DNA from: an uncultured Elusimicrobia bacterium
GTDB lineage: Bacteria; Elusimicrobiota; Elusimicrobia; UBA1565; UBA9628
Direction of reading: 5' to 3'
Assembly (NCBI GenBank): GCA_903830945.1
Contig: CAIKVT010000021.1
Location: forward strand, 68,519 to 103,482
Length of the DNA: 34,964 nt
Under the pieces are notes generated by a model. The model made no database searches. It was not told the origin of the DNA and was given only the letters and a program-made list of their open reading frames with translations. Each line of letters starts with the position of its first letter. The stretch's first letter is position 1. Position numbers and translations under genes: made by a program. Shown here in pieces: positions 7,861 to 15,355 of this stretch.

Positions 7861-9338
7861 TGGCTCAGGGATTGGTCCTGCGCAATGGCCAAGCGGCCCC
7901 GCTTTCCAAGGTTCCGATCCTGGCCGCGGCGGAGTTCCGCCACGCCGTCCTGGAGGCCGTGGGCGCGGGCTCGCGCTTAAGCGCTTTCTTCGGCCGCAGG
8001 CTGGCCTCTGGTGGGTTCGGTCTGCTGGCTGTTCTGGCCGATGATACCGAAGGCGTACTGTCTTTGCTGGGCGCGCAGCCAACGGAAAGCTATCACGCGC
8101 TGACTCCGGACTGCCCTCAGGCCCACCTTTTTGAACGAGAGATCTTCGAGCAGTGCGCGGTCATCCCATCGGGGCATCCCTGGCTGAAGCCGGTGCGCTT
8201 CCCGCCGCCGAGCAGCGCGGCTTGCGGGACCATGGATTTCTACCGGGTGGAGGGGGAAGAGGTTCATGAGGTGGCGGTGGGGCCGGTGCACGCGGGGGTC
8301 ATCGAGCCCGGACATTTCCGCTTTCAATGCCACGGGGAGGTGGTCCAGCACCTGGAGATCTCCTTAGGCTATCAGCATCGCGGCGTGGAGCGCGCGCTGT
8401 CGGGCGGGCCGAACCGGCTCAGCGTGCATCTGGCTGAAACACTCGCCGGAGACACAACCGTGGGCCACGGATGGGCCTACTGTCAAGCGGTGGAGGCCTT
8501 GGGTAGGGCCGAGGCGCCGCCGCGGGCTTTGGCATTGCGCGCCGTGGCGTTGGAGCTGGAGCGCGTCGCCAACCATATCGGCGATCTGGGGGCCCTTGCC
8601 GGAGACGTTGGGTTTTTGCCCACGCAATCCTATTGCGGCCGTTTGCGCGGCGACGCGCTCAATATCACGGCCATGCTCTGCGGCAGCCGTTTCGGGCGCA
8701 ATCTCCTGCGGCCGGGCGGGGTGGCGCATGACGTAGACGCTCAGCTGGTGGAAGAGATGTCGGCGCGCCTGGAGACGCTCGGGCGGGAGGCGGCCTCGGC
8801 TGTGAACCTGCTTTGGGACTCTCCTTCCGTGACCGGGCGCTTCGAGGAGACCGGGATGGTCTCCCTGGAGGATTGCCGTCGGCTCGGCTTGGTTGGACCT
8901 GCAGCGCGGGCCTGCGGGCTCAATTTGGACGTGCGCCGGGATCTGCCATTCGGCATCTATCGCTACGCCATGATCCCGGTCTCCAGCTGGCACGCGGGCG
9001 ACGTGTTTGGCCGAGCCCAGGTCCGCTGGCTGGAGGTCCAGCGCTCGCTGCAGTTCGTTCGCGAGCTTCTGGGGTCTTTGCCTGGCGGGTTCTTGCGCCG
9101 AGAAGTTCCCAAGCTGCGAACTGAGCATGTGGCGGTCTCATTGACCGAGGGTTGGCGCGGCGAGATATGCCATGTGGCCGTGACCGACGCTGAAGGACGG
9201 TTCTCCGCGTATAAGGTCGTGGATCCCTCGTTTCATAACTGGTTCGGACTCGCTCTGGCTTTGCGCGGCCAGCAGATCTCTGACTTCCCCTTGTGTAACA
9301 AGAGTTTTGACCTTTCATACTGTGGTTTCGACCTGTGA
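7860..9338 (+). CDS. Ehr large subunit: NuoCD/HyfG-like protein lacking NiFe ligands
   Basis: This 492-residue protein has an N-terminal NuoC-like part (about 1-140) and a NuoD/hydrogenase-large-subunit part (about 150-492, starting near HFRFQCHGEVVQHLEISLGY). In true group 4 hydrogenases two CxxC pairs bind Ni and Fe. At the first site this protein reads ETLAGDTTVGHGWAYCQAVE, where the CGxC is gone and only Cys208 remains. At the C-terminus it reads FPLCNKSFDLSYCGFDL, so no DPCxxC; Cys479 and Cys488 are nine residues apart. This is the state described for energy-converting hydrogenase-related (Ehr) complexes and for NuoD. It therefore should not make H2; the true substrate is unknown. The start at 7860 overlaps the hyfF stop (TGATG) with GGGGG upstream. 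A longer frame back to 7752 lies inside hyfF. Confidence 0.9.
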   Translation: MAQGLVLRNGQAAPLSKVPILAAAEFRHAVLEAVGAGSRLSAFFGRRLASGGFGLLAVLADDTEGVLSLLGAQPTESYHALTPDCPQAHLFEREIFEQCAVIPSGHPWLKPVRFPPPSSAACGTMDFYRVEGEEVHEVAVGPVHAGVIEPGHFRFQCHGEVVQHLEISLGYQHRGVERALSGGPNRLSVHLAETLAGDTTVGHGWAYCQAVEALGRAEAPPRALALRAVALELERVANHIGDLGALAGDVGFLPTQSYCGRLRGDALNITAMLCGSRFGRNLLRPGGVAHDVDAQLVEEMSARLETLGREAASAVNLLWDSPSVTGRFEETGMVSLEDCRRLGLVGPAARACGLNLDVRRDLPFGIYRYAMIPVSSWHAGDVFGRAQVRWLEVQRSLQFVRELLGSLPGGFLRREVPKLRTEHVAVSLTEGWRGEICHVAVTDAEGRFSAYKVVDPSFHNWFGLALALRGQQISDFPLCNKSFDLSYCGFDL

Positions 9339-9342
9339 CCTT

Positions 9343-10092
9343 ATGTTGAAAGTGCTTTGGACGAGATTTAAACAGGGGCACCGGACCATGGAGTATCCCG
9401 CTGGTCCGGCGCCGGAACTGCCCCGGCGTTTTTTGGGCCGACCAAAGCTTGATGCCTCCCTCTGCATGGTAGGCTGCCCTGGTTGTTCCTCGGTCTGCCC
9501 TACAGGGGCGCTCGGCGGGGGGAAGCTGGATCTGGGGAAATGCATTTTCTGTGGAGCCTGCGCGGCCGCGTGCCCTGAGCAAGCGGTGGAGTTCACGCGT
9601 GAATATCGGATGGCCGCCAGAAGACGCGAGGACTTGGTGGCCCAGGGCGACGGTTATCGGCTGGCTGAGGCTTTGGAAGCGAAGTCCCGCCAGCTCTTCG
9701 GCCGCAGTCTCAAGCTCCGTCAGGTGAGCGCGGGGGGGTGCAACGCCTGCGAGGCCGACGTCAACGTGCTCAACACCATCGGTTGGGATTTGGGTCGCTT
9801 CGGCGTGCAGTTCGTGGCCTCGCCCCGGCACGCTGACGGCCTTCTAGTTACAGGCCCGGTGTCTGAGAACATGCGTCCGGCCTTGCTCAAGACCTGGGAG
9901 GCGGTGCCTTCACCTAAGCTGGTCATCGCGGTCGGCTCCTGCGCCATCGCGGGCGGGCCGTACCGCGGCCATCCCGAGGCCCATGACGGCTGCGGCAAGT
10001 TCCTGCCGGTGGATCTTTTTATTCCGGGGTGCCCGCCGCATCCCTTGACCACCCTCGACGGGATCCTGCGCCTGCTGGGACGGATCGGATGA
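9343..10092 (+). CDS. Fused dicluster ferredoxin / NuoB-like small subunit (HyfH-HyfI fusion)
   Basis: This is the electron-transfer subunit of the complex, 249 residues. The N-terminus (MLKVLWTRFKQGHRTMEYP) resembles NuoI/HycF proteins. Two [4Fe-4S] motifs follow: Cys41-45-48-52, with a 3-residue first gap, and Cys67-70-73-77. The C-terminal half is NuoB/HycG-like and keeps four ligands for the proximal cluster (Cys133, Cys136, Cys200, Cys230), so electrons can still reach the large subunit. I chose ATG 9343, 4 nt after the previous stop, because the NuoI-like N-terminus begins there; a TTG at 9307 and an ATG at 9388 are alternatives. It is the last gene of the operon. No dehydrogenase module is encoded here, so the electron partner is probably a soluble ferredoxin. 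Confidence 0.9.
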   Translation: MLKVLWTRFKQGHRTMEYPAGPAPELPRRFLGRPKLDASLCMVGCPGCSSVCPTGALGGGKLDLGKCIFCGACAAACPEQAVEFTREYRMAARRREDLVAQGDGYRLAEALEAKSRQLFGRSLKLRQVSAGGCNACEADVNVLNTIGWDLGRFGVQFVASPRHADGLLVTGPVSENMRPALLKTWEAVPSPKLVIAVGSCAIAGGPYRGHPEAHDGCGKFLPVDLFIPGCPPHPLTTLDGILRLLGRIG

Positions 10093-10105
10093 CCTCGGGC
10101 GGGAC

Positions 10106-11890
10106 TCAGCGGCCCACGATGCGTCTGGAGCTCTGGAGCATGCCGCGCGCGGCCCTCTGAAACTTCTGCAGCCAGCGGCGGGGAGCCTGGCGCATCTGCT
10201 CCGCTTCAGGGAAACCGTGGGCCTGGGCGTACCAGTAGGTCAGGAGGCAGCCTAGAGGCATGGTCGCCAGGAATATGATCGTGCCCCCGGGCACGTGGAT
10301 GAGGTCGGCCAGCCGCAAAGTCCAATTGATCATGTAGAATAATTGATTGATCGCGCCGGAGCGTGAAACACCTCCAAGCAGCGGCGCGGTGAACTGCCTG
10401 TGCTGATCGCCGATCCTGGGGATCTGCGTCCAGATGGACTTGCCTACGTTGTTGAGCGCTACGTTGCTGAACACATGGATATGCATGGCCGCCGAACACA
10501 GCGCTGATAATCCCAGGGTGCTGGCGACTACGGGATAGGCGAAAATGATGCTGATCAAGGCCTGCTTCAGAAATTGCCGCGACCAAGGCCCGCGATAAGT
10601 CCAATTCTTGTACGTGCTGATGAACCCTCCGATGAGCGCCCCGAAAGTGAAAGTGTAAAATACGGGCGTTAAGCTCAGGGCCGCCCCGGCGGATAGGAAG
10701 CCCAGCCCCAGTGCCAATAGTCCCTGCACAGCTCCCATGAGCAGTCCGAACCAGATGTCGGTGCTGGCAGGTTTCTTGTAGGTGGCGTACCAGAAGGCTT
10801 TCCACCAGGCGAGACTCAGGCGAGCCGGCCTCTCATGGAATTCCTTGGCCACGATGACGCCATCCCGCTCCCAGGCGATGACCACATTTCGTCCCGTCTT
10901 GCCGTCCTTGCGATGCGCGCCGGCGTCCATGACTTGACGGCTCAGGATCTGCCGCAGATGCGGGGAATCTTTCGGCACCGCCGCTTGGTCCAAGAAATAG
11001 ATCGCTAACTCGGTCGGAGCGTGCGTCACGCGAATGAACCAAATTCTTTCGCCGCTTACTCGGAGCGAGTTGACCTCACCGCGGCCCAATAGTGGATCTT
11101 CCAAGACGATCCCACCTTTGTCAATCTCTCTCTCAAAACGATCCGAACCCCATTCGGCCAGATCCCTGCGCGCTAAGGCATCCACGCGTGTCCGAAGCAT
11201 TTGCGCCTCTGCCAGGATAGCGGCTTGATCCGCCGTCCAGGCCCGTCGGCTGTCTCTTGGGACGTCAGGGAGGATAGGTGACGGAAGCGGGGTTGCTTGT
11301 CTTGCCCGTGTGCCCTGGTCGGACGCCTTGGCGGCCGAGAGCCACCCGCCTGTATGAGTCTGCTGATCCGTGAGAAAGGCGGCGGCATCATCCTCCAGGC
11401 CGGCCGTGATTCGAGGGATTTCGAAGAACTGGGCGGCAAAGTCTTTGGACTTTTCAGCCGGACCCATTTTGGGGATCGCGATGAGCTGTGAGGAGAGGCT
11501 TTGGTACTGGGTCCGACGCTCCGTGGAGAGGACCGGAGCCATTGTCGCCTCAGGGGCTGAGGGGGAGACGGCTTCCGGGATCTTAGGTGCCTGGAGAGCG
11601 GCGGCGGGGGCGGATAAGCTGACGGAGATCGGCATCGGAGCGATGGAGATGGCTGGGGAGGCGGAGACGGGGCGATCGGATATGAGGCTGGGAGTCTGCA
11701 AGGCCCCCGCCAGAAGGCTGGCTGTCGGAGTGATGACCGCGCCTGCGTAGCTCAGACCGGGGGCCGAGGTTGCGCCGCCATTGGGGACCATCGTGCCGCG
11801 GCTGACGGCAGCGGCCGCGGCAGGGGCCGCGGCGAGGAATGCCGAAAGGATGAGCCCAGCGCGGCGCTGTGCAATCTGGAGGTCCATCAT
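10106..11890 (-). CDS. Exported/membrane orphan protein, Ala/Pro-rich N-terminus
   Basis: I do not recognise a family. The 594-residue protein starts with a signal peptide (MMDLQIAQRRAGLILSAFLA, then AAAPAAAAAVS). A low-complexity Ala/Pro/Ser region to about residue 125 and a mixed soluble region of about 240 residues follow, the latter ending near WWKAFWYATYKK. The C-terminal third has about four to five hydrophobic segments (for example FGLLMGAVQGLLALGLGFLS and LKQALISIIFAYPVVASTLG), and the tail is basic. I chose the ATG at 11890 and not 11965, because TACAAT lies exactly 6 nt upstream as in other genes here and the signal peptide starts there. A similar N-terminal design occurs in the protein at 12440-14926. 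It converges with the Ehr operon. Probably an envelope protein; function unknown. Confidence 0.75.
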   Translation of the reverse strand: MMDLQIAQRRAGLILSAFLAAAPAAAAAVSRGTMVPNGGATSAPGLSYAGAVITPTASLLAGALQTPSLISDRPVSASPAISIAPMPISVSLSAPAAALQAPKIPEAVSPSAPEATMAPVLSTERRTQYQSLSSQLIAIPKMGPAEKSKDFAAQFFEIPRITAGLEDDAAAFLTDQQTHTGGWLSAAKASDQGTRARQATPLPSPILPDVPRDSRRAWTADQAAILAEAQMLRTRVDALARRDLAEWGSDRFEREIDKGGIVLEDPLLGRGEVNSLRVSGERIWFIRVTHAPTELAIYFLDQAAVPKDSPHLRQILSRQVMDAGAHRKDGKTGRNVVIAWERDGVIVAKEFHERPARLSLAWWKAFWYATYKKPASTDIWFGLLMGAVQGLLALGLGFLSAGAALSLTPVFYTFTFGALIGGFISTYKNWTYRGPWSRQFLKQALISIIFAYPVVASTLGLSALCSAAMHIHVFSNVALNNVGKSIWTQIPRIGDQHRQFTAPLLGGVSRSGAINQLFYMINWTLRLADLIHVPGGTIIFLATMPLGCLLTYWYAQAHGFPEAEQMRQAPRRWLQKFQRAARGMLQSSRRIVGR

Positions 11891-11896
11891 AATATG

Positions 11897-11902
11897 ATTG
11901 TA
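11897..11902 (-). promoter_or_regulatory. -10 element, leaderless start of the 10106-11890 gene
   Basis: On the minus strand TACAAT is followed by exactly 6 nt and then the ATG at 11890. There is no Shine-Dalgarno sequence. It matches the fixed spacing seen at six other genes of the window. Confidence 0.55.
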
Positions 11903-12015
11903 AACGGATAATCGTCTTGGAGCCACGGTCCAAGGACCCAGCACGCGTTTCCCTTTTGGACCCACGGCTAACTCTCGTAAGTCAAACCTATGGTCAAAGA
12001 TCGCGGCAACTTTGT

Positions 12016-12021
12016 TAGAAT
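12016..12021 (+). promoter_or_regulatory. -10 element, leaderless start of the TSUP gene
   Basis: TTTGTTAGAATCC: the TAGAAT hexamer ends 6 nt before the ATG at 12028. The expected start of transcription, about 7 nt after the hexamer, coincides with the A of the ATG. No -35 or Shine-Dalgarno sequence is evident. Confidence 0.65.
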
Positions 12022-12027
12022 CCAGAT

Positions 12028-12390
12028 ATGCAGAATGTCATCCTCTGTCTGGCTCTGGGTCTCTTCGCGGGCGTCGTCAGCGGTCTCGTCGGCATCGGCG
12101 GGGGCATAGTCATCGTCCCTGCTTTTGTCCTATTTTGGGGGATGTCCCAGCACCTGGCGCAGGGCACGACTTTGGCTCTTATGGTCCCGCCTATCGGGAT
12201 CCTGGCTGCTTGGACTTACTACAAGCAAGGCTATGTAGACGTCAGGATCGCGGTCTTGGTCTGCGTGGGGTTTGTCTTGGGGGGCCTTCTGGGCGCGAAG
12301 TTCGCGGTGGGGCTGTCCAATAAGGTCCTGCAGAAGGTCTTCGGCTCGATTCTGCTGTTGGTGTCGATGAAGATGATCTTCTCCAAGTGA
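12028..12390 (+). CDS. Half-size TSUP (TauE/SafE) permease
   Basis: A small membrane protein of 120 residues with about four hydrophobic segments. The N-terminal half of TSUP permeases is clear: FAGVVSGLVGIGGGIVIVPA is the family's glycine-rich signature, followed by SQHLAQGTTLALMVPPIG. Full-length members have about 240-280 residues in two repeats, so this is a single-repeat form that would have to pair with itself. It ends in a normal stop, and I see no second repeat downstream in any frame, so it looks like a genuine short form and not a frameshift. It lies alone between two minus-strand genes. Sulfite or other anion export is typical of the family; the substrate is unknown here. Confidence 0.85.
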   Translation: MQNVILCLALGLFAGVVSGLVGIGGGIVIVPAFVLFWGMSQHLAQGTTLALMVPPIGILAAWTYYKQGYVDVRIAVLVCVGFVLGGLLGAKFAVGLSNKVLQKVFGSILLLVSMKMIFSK

Positions 12391-12439
12391 TTGCGGCTCA
12401 GGGGAGGCGGCTTACGGCGGCCGGCGATGGATTCTGCGC

Positions 12440-14926
12440 TTAATCATGCCCGTCAGATTCGCGCAGGAGCCGGTCTAGCGCCGCGGAGTAGCCCGAGTCC
12501 GTGGTGGCGCCTGAATGAAAGCCGACTTTGGCGCGGGTCTTGTCCGCCCGGGAGTCCAGGTGCTGCCGGATGGCCTCGGTGACAAGGTCCTCATCCGGGG
12601 TCAGCGAGCCCGCTCCGGAGAGCTGCACCAAATGCTGCAGGCTCGCGGTCAGTCCCGGGTCCATCCCCACATAGGCGGGCATGGTGAGGGGTGCGGCGAG
12701 CTTGCCTGCTTCACCGAACGATGGGTAGTCGACGGAGGCGTAGCTCTCGATCTTCGGGTCGATGAATATGGCGCTGGGCCAGATGATGCGCTCCTTGGGA
12801 TTGATGATCTCGGTGCCCGGCATCCCCAGTTTCTTGAGCAGCAGGATGAGGGGGTTCCAATGGTCGGGCCTGTCTTGTATCTCGAATTCCGCGCCCATGT
12901 GGTACGCGAGCATGACCGTGGAGCTGCAGTAGCCGCGCCACATCTCGTTGACGAAGTCGTAGGCGAAGCCCATTCCGAAGCGCCAGAGCATTTCCTCGAT
13001 TGTCGTGGCCGCGCGGCGGGCGACTTCGGCCGCGAGCTTGCCGGCCTCACGGCGCGGGATTGCCAAAAGCGCCGCATAGTCCGCTCGGCTGATGTTCGGA
13101 GTCCAGAGGTCTTTGCCTGAGCGGTAAATCGCGTTCTGATATCCCGCGGACTGGTGCTGAGCGTGGAAGTCGTCCCAGACGCGCTGGGCGTTGTAATGTC
13201 CCGCGCCGAACCTCATGAACTCTCCGGGCAGGGCGAAATTCTCGGCGATGCCGATTTTACGGATGCCTCCCTCCTCGGCGTTGGGATAGTTGTCCATGGC
13301 CCAGACCATGGACAGTCCGTCTGATTCTTCCACCACGGCCATGCCTAAATGGGAGTAGCCGTGCTGCAGGATGGGCTGCTTGGAGAGCCAAGCCTTGAAG
13401 GCCCGCAGGATCTGCTTGAGGCGGTTGCGCACCGGCTGTCCCGGGATCATGACCGGCTCCTTCTTCGGCTCGGCCCATAGGCCCAGCAAAGGGCCGAGCA
13501 GTTTCGCCCGATAAGCCTTGAGCCACAGTTTTGGCTGGGGCCTCACGGAGAATCCGATCTCCGAGGCTTCCCTGCCGGCGCTGCGCTCGCCGATGAAATC
13601 TCCAGTATGGAGTTTGATGCGTACCGGCCGGGAGGAGTCGCGGTCGGGCAGGATCACGGTGTCGCCTATGAAGTTTTCGAGATGCAGCCCGCGTCGGGCC
13701 AGCTTTTCCCGGAGTTCTTTGGCGATCTCCGGCCGGCCCGAATTCCTGGAAAATCTGACCAACGAGGCGGCCAGTGCGCGGCCCGCATAGCGAGTCTGGC
13801 CGATCGTGGCATCGGTATAGCTGACGACCAGGCCAGTTTCCGCCAGGGCCTTGAGGCGCTCTAGGCGGGCGGTCAAGTCGAGCGCCGCAGGGGCGCCTTT
13901 GTTTCCTTGGTCGAGCGCCGCAAGGCCCGCGCTGCGGAGCTGCGGCGGGACGGCGGCTTTGGCGACATCAGAAACCACCTGTATGAGCTGGCCGGAAAGT
14001 TTTTGGATCGTGACCGCGATGAGCCAGTCGCGGATGGCATCCTGATTCCCGCTGGCCACCTCGGCCGGCAGGCTCGATGGGGGATCTAAAGGCTGGAGGC
14101 TCAAGAGGCGTGCGGCCAGTTCGGTTGCGATGCTCATGGCCTCGGCGCTGTAGCCTTGTTCCGAGAGACCGGCCATGATTTCAGCGGCAAGATCCCGGGC
14201 CGCGGGGATGGTGCGGTAGCGCCGCGCGTTGAGCTGTAGGACCTTCTTTTGAAGATCGGTCAGGCCGCTTTGCTCTAAAGTGCCCGCGATGGCTGCCGGA
14301 TAGTCCCGGAATCCCAGGTCTGCAAGGAAGAGGGTGTAGTCTTTTCGGACTTCATCCGGCCTCTGCGCCATTCTTGCGAAAAGCCGCGCCGCAGGAGAAA
14401 TGAGGCTGGGGGCCAGGTCCGGAGCTTCCATCCCTGCGACCGGAGCGGCCGAGGTCGGATCCGTGGAATGGTCATAGAAATGGGGCAGGATCGATTCGAG
14501 ACGGTCGGCTGCGTCAGCCTTACGCAGGATTTCGGCGGCTTGCAGGCCCGACCCCGCTCCAGGGATTGCGATGACTCCGTCGGTCGGCGAGGCGTCAAGT
14601 CCGGCGGGGCCGCCGTGCTGGATGCCTTCAGGAATGGCGATAGCGGCTGGCGCGATGGCGGATGCCGCGGCAGCGGGGAAAACGGACATGACCGACGGAG
14701 GAGATGTCGGGATGGGTGCCGGCTGGGATGGTGACGGAGTCTTGATGGAAACGATTCCATTCAGGCTTAAACGATCAGAGAGAGTCCTGGAGTCTTGGCG
14801 CGGCAGGCTTAGATCGACGCCAGGATGAGTCAGGTTGAGACGCGGTATGACTTTGCTTGGGCCGGAAACATTCGCGGCCTGGGCTGCCAGCGACGCAAAA
14901 ATAATTGGAAAAATGATTCGGACCAT
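12440..14926 (-). CDS. Large secreted protein with C-terminal YiiX-like (permuted NlpC/P60) domain
   Basis: An 828-residue protein with a signal peptide (MVRIIFPIIFASLAAQAANV), then an Ala/Pro-rich linker to about residue 130 and a long helical region of about 300 residues. The C-terminal part shows, in order, HTGDFIGERS (about residue 442), YSHLGMAVVEE with His526, and GYCSSTVMLAYH with Cys667. A GD-F segment, then His in S/G-H-x-G, then a late Cys is the order found in circularly permuted papain-like enzymes (YiiX/LRAT type), so I infer a cysteine hydrolase or acyltransferase acting outside the cytoplasm on peptidoglycan, peptides or lipids. No other family is recognisable. The ATG at 14926 is supported by TAAAAT 6 nt upstream. 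The gap between His and Cys is longer than in YiiX, so this assignment is tentative. Confidence 0.75.
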   Translation of the reverse strand: MVRIIFPIIFASLAAQAANVSGPSKVIPRLNLTHPGVDLSLPRQDSRTLSDRLSLNGIVSIKTPSPSQPAPIPTSPPSVMSVFPAAAASAIAPAAIAIPEGIQHGGPAGLDASPTDGVIAIPGAGSGLQAAEILRKADAADRLESILPHFYDHSTDPTSAAPVAGMEAPDLAPSLISPAARLFARMAQRPDEVRKDYTLFLADLGFRDYPAAIAGTLEQSGLTDLQKKVLQLNARRYRTIPAARDLAAEIMAGLSEQGYSAEAMSIATELAARLLSLQPLDPPSSLPAEVASGNQDAIRDWLIAVTIQKLSGQLIQVVSDVAKAAVPPQLRSAGLAALDQGNKGAPAALDLTARLERLKALAETGLVVSYTDATIGQTRYAGRALAASLVRFSRNSGRPEIAKELREKLARRGLHLENFIGDTVILPDRDSSRPVRIKLHTGDFIGERSAGREASEIGFSVRPQPKLWLKAYRAKLLGPLLGLWAEPKKEPVMIPGQPVRNRLKQILRAFKAWLSKQPILQHGYSHLGMAVVEESDGLSMVWAMDNYPNAEEGGIRKIGIAENFALPGEFMRFGAGHYNAQRVWDDFHAQHQSAGYQNAIYRSGKDLWTPNISRADYAALLAIPRREAGKLAAEVARRAATTIEEMLWRFGMGFAYDFVNEMWRGYCSSTVMLAYHMGAEFEIQDRPDHWNPLILLLKKLGMPGTEIINPKERIIWPSAIFIDPKIESYASVDYPSFGEAGKLAAPLTMPAYVGMDPGLTASLQHLVQLSGAGSLTPDEDLVTEAIRQHLDSRADKTRAKVGFHSGATTDSGYSAALDRLLRESDGHD

Positions 14927-14932
14927 GCAACC

Positions 14933-14938
14933 ATTTTA
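14933..14938 (-). promoter_or_regulatory. -10 element, leaderless start of the 12440-14926 gene
   Basis: On the minus strand TGATAAAATGG: TAAAAT is followed by exactly 6 nt and the ATG at 14926. No Shine-Dalgarno sequence and no good -35 box are visible. Confidence 0.6.
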
Positions 14939-14984
14939 TCAGACTGCAGTGAGGGATCTATAGGCCATACGGTCCAGCCTGATG

Positions 14985-15004
14985 CGGCAATTGACCTATT
15001 GCCG
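14985..15004 (-). terminator. Hairpin downstream of the cupin gene
   Basis: A perfect 7-bp inverted repeat (CGGCAAT / ATTGCCG) with a 6-nt loop begins about 9 nt past the cupin stop on the minus strand. No T-run follows. It resembles the other U-tract-free hairpins after stop codons here. Confidence 0.4.
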
Positions 15005-15013
15005 GGGCGCGGT

Positions 15014-15355
15014 TTAGGACCGGATCATCACCAGCGCCATTTTAAAGGGCTGTACTGCCTGCAGGGCGTGGGGCTGTTCGGCGGGCATGATGATCATTTG
15101 CCCCGCCTTGACCCGGTGCGGCGTGCCGGAGATGCGGATTTCGGCTTCCCCATCAAGCACGAGGACCAGGGCGTCGAAGGGCGCGGTGTGCTCGCTCAAG
15201 CCCTGGCCTTTGTCGAAGGAAAAGAGGGTCACGGTCCCGGTCGGCTTCTGGATCAGCGCGCGGCTGACCACGGCCCCGGCCTGGTAGTCCGTGAGGCTTG
15301 AGGTGTCGAGCACCCGTCCCTTGATCTCCTGAGGTTGGGATGCTTCGTGTGTCAT
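15014..15355 (-). CDS. Small cupin-domain protein
   Basis: A single-domain cupin of 113 residues. The core reads SEHTAPFDALVLVLDGEAEI, then SGTPHRVKAGQMIIMPAEQP ending in H; the beta-barrel and conserved His/Gly/Pro positions of cupin_2 are visible. It starts with ATG at 15355, overlapping the stop of the response-regulator gene as ATGA, so the two are translationally coupled and probably work together. A longer frame upstream (to 15694) lies inside the regulator gene and is not used. Small cupins of this kind may bind a metal and a small ligand, or serve as sensors; no enzyme activity can be assigned. It ends with TAA and is followed by a hairpin. Confidence 0.85.
   Translation of the reverse strand: MTHEASQPQEIKGRVLDTSSLTDYQAGAVVSRALIQKPTGTVTLFSFDKGQGLSEHTAPFDALVLVLDGEAEIRISGTPHRVKAGQMIIMPAEQPHALQAVQPFKMALVMIRS

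Noticed and set aside
2869-10092. Annotation of the operon as a functional hydrogenase-4 / formate hydrogenlyase
   Set aside because: The large subunit lacks both CxxC pairs, and no formate dehydrogenase or maturation genes are present in the window.
11890-11965. Longer start (ATG 11965) for the minus-strand orphan
   Set aside because: The added residues precede the signal peptide and would span the predicted -10 element.
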